This document shows positions 18,316 to 26,232 of a stretch of 64,000 nucleotides of DNA, piece by piece (positions within the stretch are counted from its first letter, which is position 1; each line of letters starts with the position of its first letter). This DNA comes from Cyclobacteriaceae bacterium. Its GTDB lineage: Bacteria > Bacteroidota > Bacteroidia > Cytophagales > Cyclobacteriaceae. Position numbers and translations under genes: made by a program. Under the pieces are notes generated by a model, which saw only the letters and a list, made by a program, of their open reading frames with translations, was not told where the DNA came from and did no database searches. Location: positions 1 to 64,000 of the forward strand of contig CATQIH010000013.1 in assembly GCA_958296015.1 (NCBI GenBank), written 5' to 3'.

Positions 18316-20010
18316 ATGGAAAATTTTGTCGTTTCAGCCCGTAAATATCGGCCTACCGGATTTGAGGAAGTGGTAGGACAGGAACATATCACTACCACCC
18401 TGCAAAACGCCATTGACAAAAAGCAACTTGCGCAGGCATTGCTATTTTGTGGTCCACGGGGTGTAGGCAAAACTACCTGTGCGCGTATTCTTGCCAAGAT
18501 GATCAATGGCTTTGACCAGCAGGAGCAGACCAATGCGCTCAATATCTATGAACTGGATGCGGCATCCAACAACTCAGTAGACGATATACGTAACCTGATA
18601 GACCAGGTGCGCTATCCGCCGCAGCAGGGTAGTTTTAAGGTGTACATCATTGATGAGGTACATATGCTCTCCAACCAGGCGTTCAACGCCTTTCTGAAAA
18701 CGCTGGAAGAACCGCCTGCGTATGCTATTTTTATCCTAGCTACCACAGAAAAGCATAAAGTCATTCCTACCATTCTTTCTCGCTGCCAGATATTTGATTT
18801 TAACCGTATTCAGGTGAGCGATATTGTGCATCACTTGGAAGCCATCGCCAGGCGCGAAGGCATCGAAGTAGAAGACGAAGCCCTGAACCTGATCGCGCAG
18901 AAAGCAGATGGGGCCTTACGGGATGCCCTGTCTATCTTCGACCTGATCGTGACTTTCTCTGCCGACCGCAAAGTCACCTACCAGGCTACCATCAAAAACC
19001 TGCATATCCTCGATTACGATTACTACTTCAAGATAACCGATCTGTTGACGAAGCAGCAGATGCCTCAGGTAATGCTTGTCTTTGATGAAATTCTTAAAAA
19101 AGGCTTCGATGGGCACAACTTTATCATCGGACTGGCAGAGCATTTCCGCAACCTGATGATCTGTAAAGATGCTGCTACGGTAAGGCTTTTGCAGGCATCT
19201 GACAATGTGCAGACCCGTTACCTGCAACAGGCAAAGGCTACCCCTCTCTCCTTTTTGCTGACAGCCCTCAACATGGCGGGTCAGTGCGATATCAACTACA
19301 AAAGCAGCAAAAATCAGCGGCTGCATGTAGAGCTGGTACTGGTTAAGATGACGTACATACCGTCTGCTGTAAGGCTGGCGCAGGCTCAGAGGCCGGACAA
19401 TACGATAGAAGAGGACAAAAAAAAAGTTAGCCAGTCACTAAGCGAAAAGCCTGCTGCCGTGCCTGTCAATGGTAATAGCTCTGCGCATGAGGTAAGCTCC
19501 GGAAGACCTGCTATCCAGCTCGGAAAATTGAAGAGCACCGTACGTATTCCTGATCCTGCTGCTACTGCCCCAGTGCAAAAGCAGCAAGCATCAGAAGATG
19601 TGGCTGTGATGGAGGAAGAAGCTCCTGAAGTGCCGGAAGAAAAAGTAGTGGACATGGAAGTACTGAAAGCTGTATGGAAAGACTTTGCCGAACAACGCAG
19701 GCAGTTGGGTAAAGAATCGGAATATATGATGCTCAACCAGGAAATAGCCTTGGCAGAAGATGGCTTTACCGTTCCGGTTAAATTTTCCAACGTATTGCAA
19801 GAAGACGTGCTCAATGGCATACGCCCAGAACTGGTGCAGTACCTGCGTAAAGCACTGGGCAACCGCAGCATAAATGTTGTGCCTAATATGGTGCGCGAAG
19901 AAAAGCAGCGCAAACTTTATACGCCCGGTGAAAAGCTACACTACCTGATAGAAAAGTATCCGGCAGTGCAGGAGTTAAAAGAAAAGCTGGGGCTTGATCC
20001 TGATTTTTAG
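18316..20010 (+). CDS. dnaX: DNA polymerase III subunit gamma/tau
   Basis: ATPase of the clamp loader that places the sliding clamp at primer ends and ties the polymerase cores together. 564 residues: AAA+ domain with Walker A GPRGVGKTTC near residue 45, DExH-type Walker B IIDEVHML, sensor 1 ATTEKHK, and SRC arginine finger ILSRCQIFDF. The four-cysteine zinc module that follows Walker A in E. coli DnaX is replaced by a short loop (MINGFDQQEQTNALN), as is common in Bacteroidota. After a variable Pro/Ala/Glu-rich linker (about 370-450) comes a tau-like C-terminal domain. No slippery AAAAAAG shift site stands out, though an A-run occurs at 19418-19426. Confidence 0.96.
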   Translation: MENFVVSARKYRPTGFEEVVGQEHITTTLQNAIDKKQLAQALLFCGPRGVGKTTCARILAKMINGFDQQEQTNALNIYELDAASNNSVDDIRNLIDQVRYPPQQGSFKVYIIDEVHMLSNQAFNAFLKTLEEPPAYAIFILATTEKHKVIPTILSRCQIFDFNRIQVSDIVHHLEAIARREGIEVEDEALNLIAQKADGALRDALSIFDLIVTFSADRKVTYQATIKNLHILDYDYYFKITDLLTKQQMPQVMLVFDEILKKGFDGHNFIIGLAEHFRNLMICKDAATVRLLQASDNVQTRYLQQAKATPLSFLLTALNMAGQCDINYKSSKNQRLHVELVLVKMTYIPSAVRLAQAQRPDNTIEEDKKKVSQSLSEKPAAVPVNGNSSAHEVSSGRPAIQLGKLKSTVRIPDPAATAPVQKQQASEDVAVMEEEAPEVPEEKVVDMEVLKAVWKDFAEQRRQLGKESEYMMLNQEIALAEDGFTVPVKFSNVLQEDVLNGIRPELVQYLRKALGNRSINVVPNMVREEKQRKLYTPGEKLHYLIEKYPAVQELKEKLGLDPDF

Positions 20011-20102
20011 TAAAATAAGCAGACGAAGCCAGCACCAAAAAATACGCTATACATACCTAAATCTGTCTTCTGTAAGAGTTTCCCCATTTGCGCATAAAGC
20101 CT

Positions 20103-20387
20103 AACCTGGTATCTCTTTGAGCAGTTCTAAGAGATGGGTACTTTTTGCTGGGTCGTTTAGCCTACCTCTCTGATCTCTTCTACCAGAAGTGCTTTTTTGT
20201 CAGTGGGTTGTTTGTACGCACGTAAGGCAAACTTTGAGCACTTCCAGTAAGTGTGCCGCTTTGTCGTCTTTCATATCCGGCAATACTATGATCTGTGGGC
20301 ATATAGGCAACGCATCCGGGGGGGTAATAGGAAAGTTTACACCTGTTAATTTCTTCAATACATACTTTAAATCTGTAAAGTACACAC
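20103..20387 (-). pseudogene. Possible decayed gene fragment with repeated LLExLK helices
   Basis: This 377-base gap (20011-20387) has no intact gene, but on the minus strand broken frames carry three similar segments: KDDKAAHLLEVLK, then DKKALLVEEIREVG, then NDPAKSTHLLELLKEIPG ending in a stop. They are separated by stops or frame changes. The similarity suggests an internal repeat in a former protein, or a chance echo. I do not recognise the family and would not defend this as a gene. The remaining bases hold nothing recognisable. Confidence 0.25.
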
Positions 20388-21263
20388 TCACTGTAGCAGA
20401 CAGTGGTCACTACAGATCAGGTGGGGAGCTGGTTCAGAGGTGATGTTGCCCAGGCTGTGCAGCGTGCTGATTACCAGCCGGAGCGTATCTTCTGCCACGG
20501 CTGCGTTGGTAGCCCAGGTGGTTTGTGCAAACCATGCCTGCGCGTCCTGCTCCTGTAAGCTATATTGCTGCGCTACTTGTTGCGGAGCATTTTTGTCTGC
20601 CATAAATAGCTGACAAGCCCTGCTGATGACTTTCAACAGCTTACCGATGGCTTCCGGCTTTTCGTCCAGTGCCGTGTGGCTGGCTACCATCACAAAGCAG
20701 GGCCAGGGCGTAGGGCATTCTCCTATTCTGCGAAAATCACCACGGTCTACCAATGGCTTGGTCATAAACTTTTCCCACATAAATACATCTGCTTCACCCT
20801 GTGCCAATGCCTTTCGGGCATTTTCCAGCGTACCTACAGTTACCAGCGACAGTTCATTAGGGTTCCACCCCCGCTGCTGTGCATTGACAAACGCCATCAG
20901 GTGAGAACCTGACCCCATGCGACTGATGGCATACCGTTTATTGGCCAGCTCGTCCACCCTCTGCCACGGAGATGCGGCAGCCACATGAATGCCCCAGATA
21001 AGGGGTGAGGTAACATAATATTGCAGAATCTTGCCTACTTGCTGGTTGATGATGCTGGCTACGGAGCCTTCTGTAAGGGCAACGGCTATATCAAGCGTAT
21101 CCTGCTGCAAGTCCTGCATCATGGCACCGGTGCCTGAAGGATAATCCTGCCATCTGGCTTCCACGCCTTGTTCCAAAAACTTGTTTTGCCCGATTGCCAG
21201 ATGCCACGGCAGGTTGAAGTGTTCGGGAACACCTCCAATACGAAGAACAGTAGGTTGCTGCAT
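20388..21263 (-). CDS. Signal-less periplasmic-binding-protein-like protein (NMT1/THI5-like fold, Ca3427-type)
   Basis: 291 residues from the ATG at 21263 (MQQPTVLRIGGVPEHFNLPWHLA). Type-II periplasmic-binding fold with motifs LDIAVALTEGSVA, PLIWGIHVAA, RYAISRMGSGSHLMAFVNAQ, GEADVFMWEKFMTKPLVD and GECPTPWPCFV. No signal peptide is present in the conserved frame, and an upstream extension to 21302 does not supply one, so the protein is probably cytosolic. From memory, the same family includes the fungal protein Ca3427, whose ligand was unknown. It is divergent from modABC with 98 bases between starts, but its sequence does not resemble ModA. Ligand unknown. Confidence 0.85.
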   Translation of the reverse strand: MQQPTVLRIGGVPEHFNLPWHLAIGQNKFLEQGVEARWQDYPSGTGAMMQDLQQDTLDIAVALTEGSVASIINQQVGKILQYYVTSPLIWGIHVAAASPWQRVDELANKRYAISRMGSGSHLMAFVNAQQRGWNPNELSLVTVGTLENARKALAQGEADVFMWEKFMTKPLVDRGDFRRIGECPTPWPCFVMVASHTALDEKPEAIGKLLKVISRACQLFMADKNAPQQVAQQYSLQEQDAQAWFAQTTWATNAAVAEDTLRLVISTLHSLGNITSEPAPHLICSDHCLLQ

Positions 21264-21361
21264 ACGTTTATCTACATTATTATTGCAATGTATAAGAAAC
21301 ACGACGAACTACAAAAGCTGCTCCACAGGCAGCCAGAACAAAAGACAACACGACCTTACCC

Positions 21362-22147
21362 ATGAGCCATGTAAAGAATAAATTTATCTATGCTTTTGCT
21401 ACTTTTTTACTGCTTGCTTCCTGTCTGCCTGTCAAAGCGCAGCCTGTGTGCAAGCTTACGGTAGCGGTGGCTGCCAGCCTTATAGCCTCTTTTCAGCAGA
21501 TAGAACAACAATTTGAGCAGACGCATCCAGCTATTCAGCTCACCGTTGTTACGGCATCTTCCGGTAAGCTTACCGCCCAGATTCTGCATGGAGCACCCTA
21601 TGATATCTTTATATCTGCCGATATGCATTATTCCAGGCAGGTAGAAGCGAAGTACCATGCCAAGCAAAAACCTATCGTACTGATGCAGGGCCAATTGGTA
21701 TTCTGGAGCAAAGCAAAAATACAGGAAGGTGATATAGACGGTTTACTGACAGGCAGCAACGTCAAAACGCTGGCGATAGCACAACCCGAGCTGGCACCCT
21801 ATGGCCAAAGTGCCAAAGACTGGCTGGAAGGGCAGCATCTGTATGATATGGTGTCAGATAAGGTCATATTTGGAGAAAGCATTAACCAAGTGAACCAGTA
21901 TATCAAATCCGGAGCAGTAGACGCTGCGTTCACGGCCATTTCTGCCATGTATGCCCCTATATTGCATGACGTAGGCCATTGGCTGCCACTGAAAGCAACA
22001 TCAGGCGACCCACATCAGCTAGACCAGGGCTTGGTGGTGCTCACCAATGGCGAGGCTGACGCGCATACGGTAAACCTGTTCCTGAAATTTTTACAGTCGC
22101 CTGCGGCCCGCGGTGTTTTTTCAAACTTTGGCTACCAGTTGCCCTAA
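21362..22147 (+). CDS. modA: Molybdate ABC transporter, substrate-binding lipoprotein
   Basis: Captures molybdate or tungstate outside the inner membrane and hands it to ModBC. 261 residues; lipobox LASC with the lipidated Cys at residue 21. ModA motifs follow: LTVAVAASLIASFQQI, TASSGKLTAQILHGAPYDIFISAD, and YGQSAKDWLEG. The gene heads modA-modB-modC, 25 bases before modB. No molybdenum-cofactor genes or molybdoenzymes are inside the window. Confidence 0.95.
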   Translation: MSHVKNKFIYAFATFLLLASCLPVKAQPVCKLTVAVAASLIASFQQIEQQFEQTHPAIQLTVVTASSGKLTAQILHGAPYDIFISADMHYSRQVEAKYHAKQKPIVLMQGQLVFWSKAKIQEGDIDGLLTGSNVKTLAIAQPELAPYGQSAKDWLEGQHLYDMVSDKVIFGESINQVNQYIKSGAVDAAFTAISAMYAPILHDVGHWLPLKATSGDPHQLDQGLVVLTNGEADAHTVNLFLKFLQSPAARGVFSNFGYQLP

Positions 22148-22172
22148 ACATCACCTCATCAGACTATTTACT

Positions 22173-22847
22173 ATGGCTATTGATCTCCAACCCTTTCTAC
22201 TTAGCCTTGAGCTGGCATTATATACCACCTTGCTATTGATAGCCTTAAGCATTCCGCTGGTCTATTTTCTGCATTTTCATGGTGGAAAAGCTGCGCCTGT
22301 GCTCAAAGCGATTGTTAGTCTTCCGCTGGTACTGCCGCCTACGGTGCTGGGCTATTATCTGCTGGTATGCTTCCGGCCCGAAGGGTGGGTAGGCCAGATC
22401 AGTGAGCAGCTTTTTGGGTTGCGGCTGGTATTTAGCTTTCCGGGGCTGGTCATCGCCTCTGTGGTTTTCAGCCTGCCGTTCATGATTAATCCTATCCTGT
22501 CGGCACTAGAAAGCCTGCCTGCTGCTTATCAGGATGCGGCCTACACGCTGGGCAAGTCCCGATGGAATACGCTCTGGCATGTTCTGTTGCCCAATATCAA
22601 ACCTTCGGTAGTGGTTGGGATTGTCATGACGTTTGCCCATACCATCGGCGAGTTTGGTGTCATTCTGATGATCGGCGGCAACATTCCGGAAAAGACCAGG
22701 GTAGCTTCCATTGCCATTTACAACGAAGTAGAAATGCTCAATTATGATTATGCCAACACATATGCTATTGTGTTGCTGGTCTTTTCTTTTATAGCTTTAC
22801 TATTGGTATATGCTTACCAAAACCACCGTTCGCGGCAAATTATATGA
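22173..22847 (+). CDS. modB: Molybdate ABC transporter permease
   Basis: 224 residues from the ATG at 22173; an open extension to 22113 overlaps modA and is not conserved in character. Five or six transmembrane helices begin with LLSLELALYTTLLLIALSIPLVYF. The permease coupling (EAA) loop is clear: YQDAAYTLGKSRWNTLWHVLLPNIKPSVVVG, then TFAHTIGEFGVILMIGG. It forms the channel through the inner membrane. Overlaps modC by four bases (ATGA), so the two are translationally coupled. Confidence 0.95.
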   Translation: MAIDLQPFLLSLELALYTTLLLIALSIPLVYFLHFHGGKAAPVLKAIVSLPLVLPPTVLGYYLLVCFRPEGWVGQISEQLFGLRLVFSFPGLVIASVVFSLPFMINPILSALESLPAAYQDAAYTLGKSRWNTLWHVLLPNIKPSVVVGIVMTFAHTIGEFGVILMIGGNIPEKTRVASIAIYNEVEMLNYDYANTYAIVLLVFSFIALLLVYAYQNHRSRQII

Positions 22848-23695
22848 TCAGCATAGCAGTCAGGAAAGAATTACAGGGTGCTGCCGGCACCATGCTGTTG
22901 GACGTGTCTTTTGACGTAGCCAAAGCGGCTATCGTAGCCCTCACGGGCCATTCGGGAGCCGGCAAAACCAGCATACTCAAAATGATCGCCGGCCTGATGC
23001 AGCCTGGCGAAGGACAGATAGCGGTAGCAGGAGAAATATGGTTTGACAGTCGCCAGTCGGTGAATAGGTGGCCGCAGAAAAGAAATATAGGCTTCGTATT
23101 TCAACAGTATGCGCTCTTTCCTAACATGCGTGTGCTGGAGAATCTGACGTATGCCTTGCCAGGTAGGCAAGATTATCCGATGATTGAAGAAGTGCTTGCG
23201 ATGATGGATATTGCAGACTTGCAGCAACAGTACCCCATCAACCTCTCAGGCGGGCAGCAGCAGCGGGTGGCACTGGCCAGAGCGATCATCCGCAAACCTC
23301 AGATACTGTTGCTCGATGAGCCTTTTGCTGCACTGGACAGAGCGATGCGCAACCGTCTTCAACAAGACCTACTACAGATTCATGCACGCTATCATACCAC
23401 CACACTGATTGTAAGCCACGACACATCAGAAGTGGCCCATATGGCGGACCAGGTTATTGTTTTGGATAACGGACGTATAGCAAAGCAGGGAACGCCCTGG
23501 CAAGTGCTTCCTCGCATGTCTCCGGATTGTATGGAAGGCGAAGTGATTGCTATTGATCATGCAAACCAGCGTGTAGTACTGGCCATACCTCATGCATTAG
23601 GCTATGTTACTGTTTCCAGTGCTATATTGTCTTCTGCCAAAAAGGGAGACTACCTACGCATTCCTCTCAAAGACCAGATAAACCCGGGCTTATAA
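22844..23695 (+). CDS. modC: Molybdate ABC transporter ATP-binding protein
   Basis: Nucleotide-binding subunit: Walker A GHSGAGKTS, Q-loop FVFQQYALFPNM, signature LSGGQQQRVALARA, Walker B LLLDEPFAALD, and switch His in IVSHDTSEV. At 283 residues it is shorter than the roughly 350 of E. coli ModC; the C-terminal regulatory Mop/TOBE part is reduced to about 50 residues. It terminates the mod operon, with a 181-base gap before the next gene. Confidence 0.94.
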   Translation: MISIAVRKELQGAAGTMLLDVSFDVAKAAIVALTGHSGAGKTSILKMIAGLMQPGEGQIAVAGEIWFDSRQSVNRWPQKRNIGFVFQQYALFPNMRVLENLTYALPGRQDYPMIEEVLAMMDIADLQQQYPINLSGGQQQRVALARAIIRKPQILLLDEPFAALDRAMRNRLQQDLLQIHARYHTTTLIVSHDTSEVAHMADQVIVLDNGRIAKQGTPWQVLPRMSPDCMEGEVIAIDHANQRVVLAIPHALGYVTVSSAILSSAKKGDYLRIPLKDQINPGL

Positions 23696-23814
23696 TCACG
23701 CTACCCTTTTACGAGCAAAGGTTGTTCTATATAATCTTCGCCACATCAGGCAGGGGGTATTGCCAAAGCTGTAAAGTCGTATTTTAGCAATAAAATTACA
23801 CAGGTAGGAGTTTC

Positions 23815-23822
23815 TACTTTTG
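23815..23822 (+). promoter_or_regulatory. Candidate -7 box (TACTTTTG) for the GAF/PAS gene
   Basis: A TAnnTTTG match 55 bases before the ATG at 23877. No clear -33 element. Confidence 0.35.
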
Positions 23823-23876
23823 CTCATGCCGTAGAAGTATTGAAATATCCATATTTGCTCAAAATCTAATATTGCT

Positions 23877-26099
23877 ATGTCGCTACCTTATAAGCTTATC
23901 AAACGTGCCGAACTGGAGGCATTTAAAACGCTTGTCGCACAGAAAGAGAAAGCCATTGAACGTGCTTCTTATTTTGTCAAAGAAATAGAGAAAGGAAACC
24001 TGGAAATAGAGTTTGCCGATGATGATGCTGAAGATACTGACAGCCTGCATGTATCGCTGATCAGCATGAGGGATCAGTTGAAGAAAATATCCCTTGATGA
24101 GAAAGAAAGAAACTGGATAACAGAAGGGCTGGCAAAATTTGCAGATATCCTCCGGAAAGACAGTGATGATATGCATCACCTGGCCAACAATATTCTGATC
24201 AACCTGGTAAAATACATGCATGTGAACCAGGGTGCATTGTTCATTCTCAGCGAAGATGATGCTGATACTCCCTATCTGGAGCTTTATGCCTGCTATGCAT
24301 ACAACAGGCAGAAGTATCTTCAGAAAAAGATCAACATTGGTGAAGGGCTCATCGGGCAGGCATTTCTTGAAAAAGAGCCTATTTATCTTACAGAAGTTCC
24401 TGACCAATACGTTGCTATTACCTCCGGCCTGGGCGATGCGCCTCCAAAAAATATCCTGATCGTTCCGCTCAAACTGAATGAACAAGTCTATGGACTGGTT
24501 GAACTGGCCTCATTTTACCTCATAAAGCCCTATCAGCAGGATTTTGTAGCGCGGCTGGGAGAATCTATTGCCTCTACCATTTCTTCTGTCAGAGTTACCA
24601 ACCGTACAAAGATATTGCTGGAAGAATCGCAACAACAGGCAGAAGAGATGCGGGCACAGGAGGAAGAGGTACGGCAGAATATGGAAGAACTGTCGGCCAC
24701 ACAGGAAGAGATGCAACGCATCCTGAAGGAAGTGCAGGCCAGCGAGCAATTTATGAACGACCTGCTGGATGCCTATCCGGATACCATCTTTACGTATGAT
24801 AAAAACTACACACTGGTTAATTACAACAAAATATTTGAGAACAACTGGTCTCCTCTTGGATTTAAGATAGAGAAAGGATTTGATGTGCTCTCAATGTTTG
24901 ATAGCAAAAAGAAGCTTATTCACAAAGACTTGTATGACAGAGTGCTTCGGGGCGAAACCTTTGAGCAACTGGAAGAAATACAGGCAGGCAAAGCAATACA
25001 GTTTTACTCGTCTGTCTACGCTCCTTTGCGCAATGAACGAGGTGAAGTAATAGGCGGAGCTTTATTTGCCAAAGACATTACAGAAACGGAAACTATCAAA
25101 AGAAATAACGAAAAACTCTTAGAGGAAAGCCAGCAGCAGACAGAAGAGATGCAGGCGCAGGAGGAAGAACTCAGACAGAATATGGAAGTGCTGTCTGCTA
25201 CACAGGAAGAGATACAAAGAAAAGCGGCAGAAACTGAAAATCGCATAAAAGCTATTGAAAATAGCGGTATTGCTTCTATTGAATTTGATTTGAAAGGTAA
25301 TATTCTTGCTGCTAATGATAACTTTCTAGCACTAATGGGTTATACGCTTGAGGAAATTCAGGGAAAACATCACCAATTGTTTGTTTCATCCGAATATGCC
25401 AACAGCAAAGAGTATCAACAATTTTGGAAAGAACTCGGCGAAGGAAAGCCACAAATCGGAGAGTTTATCCGTTCTAAAAAACAAGGAGAAGTAGTTTATC
25501 TGCAAGGAAGTTATTCTATTATATCAGATAACAATGGAAACCCGTTGCGTCTGCTTAAGCTGGCTACCGACATTACCAACACAAAAATGGCTTATCAGGA
25601 AGCGCAGGAGCAGGCAGAAGAATTGCAGGCGCAGGCACAGACACTCCAGAGCAACGCTGATGAGTTTGAAGCCATGCAAAGTGAACTGCAAAGGATGATG
25701 ACAGACATGCAGGCGCATGAGCATCTTCTTAAAGAAATGCTTGATAGTTCCAAGGCTGGTATCATAGCGTTTGATAAAGACTACAAACTTCTTTCCTGCA
25801 ACAAAACCTTCGAAACAGCCTTACAATCTATGGGACTGGCAGTTGAAAAGGGCCTTGACCTGGTAGCCTTGCTGGTGCCGGAAGAAAAAGAAGCTACTAT
25901 TATGCTGTGGGAAAAGGTGCTGAAAGGAGAAACATCGCCCCACAACCTGCACTTGTCGGGCCTGCTACTAGAAGTTGATCTCTCACCACTCAAAAATGCA
26001 AAAGGAAATATTATTGGCATCACACTATGCGCCAATGATACAACGGCATTGACTAAGCACAAGGAAACTAATGTACAGCATAAGCAAAGCAAGAAATAG
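23877..26099 (+). CDS. GAF and triple-PAS coiled-coil sensor protein without an output domain
   Basis: 740 residues, no membrane segment. In order: a HAMP-like remnant (about 25-75, KAIERASYFVKEIEKGNLEIEF), a GAF domain (about 85-240, INIGEGLIGQAFLEKEPIYL), a coiled coil, PAS 1 (about 290-400), a second coiled coil, PAS 2 (about 460-570, ENSGIASIEFDLKGNILAANDNFLALMGY), a third coiled coil, and PAS 3 (about 625-725). The coiled coils repeat LLEESQQQxEEMxAQEEExRQNME. No histidine kinase, GGDEF, methyl-accepting or response-regulator domain is present, and no partner kinase lies nearby. It probably signals by dimer contact or as a scaffold. Such Glu/Gln-rich linkers are common in Cytophagia sensor proteins. 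Confidence 0.9.
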   Translation: MSLPYKLIKRAELEAFKTLVAQKEKAIERASYFVKEIEKGNLEIEFADDDAEDTDSLHVSLISMRDQLKKISLDEKERNWITEGLAKFADILRKDSDDMHHLANNILINLVKYMHVNQGALFILSEDDADTPYLELYACYAYNRQKYLQKKINIGEGLIGQAFLEKEPIYLTEVPDQYVAITSGLGDAPPKNILIVPLKLNEQVYGLVELASFYLIKPYQQDFVARLGESIASTISSVRVTNRTKILLEESQQQAEEMRAQEEEVRQNMEELSATQEEMQRILKEVQASEQFMNDLLDAYPDTIFTYDKNYTLVNYNKIFENNWSPLGFKIEKGFDVLSMFDSKKKLIHKDLYDRVLRGETFEQLEEIQAGKAIQFYSSVYAPLRNERGEVIGGALFAKDITETETIKRNNEKLLEESQQQTEEMQAQEEELRQNMEVLSATQEEIQRKAAETENRIKAIENSGIASIEFDLKGNILAANDNFLALMGYTLEEIQGKHHQLFVSSEYANSKEYQQFWKELGEGKPQIGEFIRSKKQGEVVYLQGSYSIISDNNGNPLRLLKLATDITNTKMAYQEAQEQAEELQAQAQTLQSNADEFEAMQSELQRMMTDMQAHEHLLKEMLDSSKAGIIAFDKDYKLLSCNKTFETALQSMGLAVEKGLDLVALLVPEEKEATIMLWEKVLKGETSPHNLHLSGLLLEVDLSPLKNAKGNIIGITLCANDTTALTKHKETNVQHKQSKK

Positions 26100-26195
26100 A
26101 AGAAGCTGGAAGATCATAGGTTGAAGAAAAACTTCCGGCCGCGAGCTTCGGGCGACTTATTTTATCTCAGATTACATAAAACCAGCATTAAGTCT

Positions 26196-26203
26196 TAAAT
26201 TTG
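26196..26203 (+). promoter_or_regulatory. Candidate -7 box (TAAATTTG) for ileS
   Basis: Exact TAnnTTTG match 30 bases before the GTG start at 26233, giving a short leader. No -33 element at usual spacing and no T-box is seen. Confidence 0.4.
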
Positions 26204-26232
26204 CGGTCTGATAGATAAAATACGGACGACAA

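Noticed and set aside
18316-20010. Programmed frameshift in dnaX producing a short gamma subunit
   Set aside because: An A-run exists at 19418-19426, but there is no clear A AAA AAG heptamer with a following stem, so I do not claim it.
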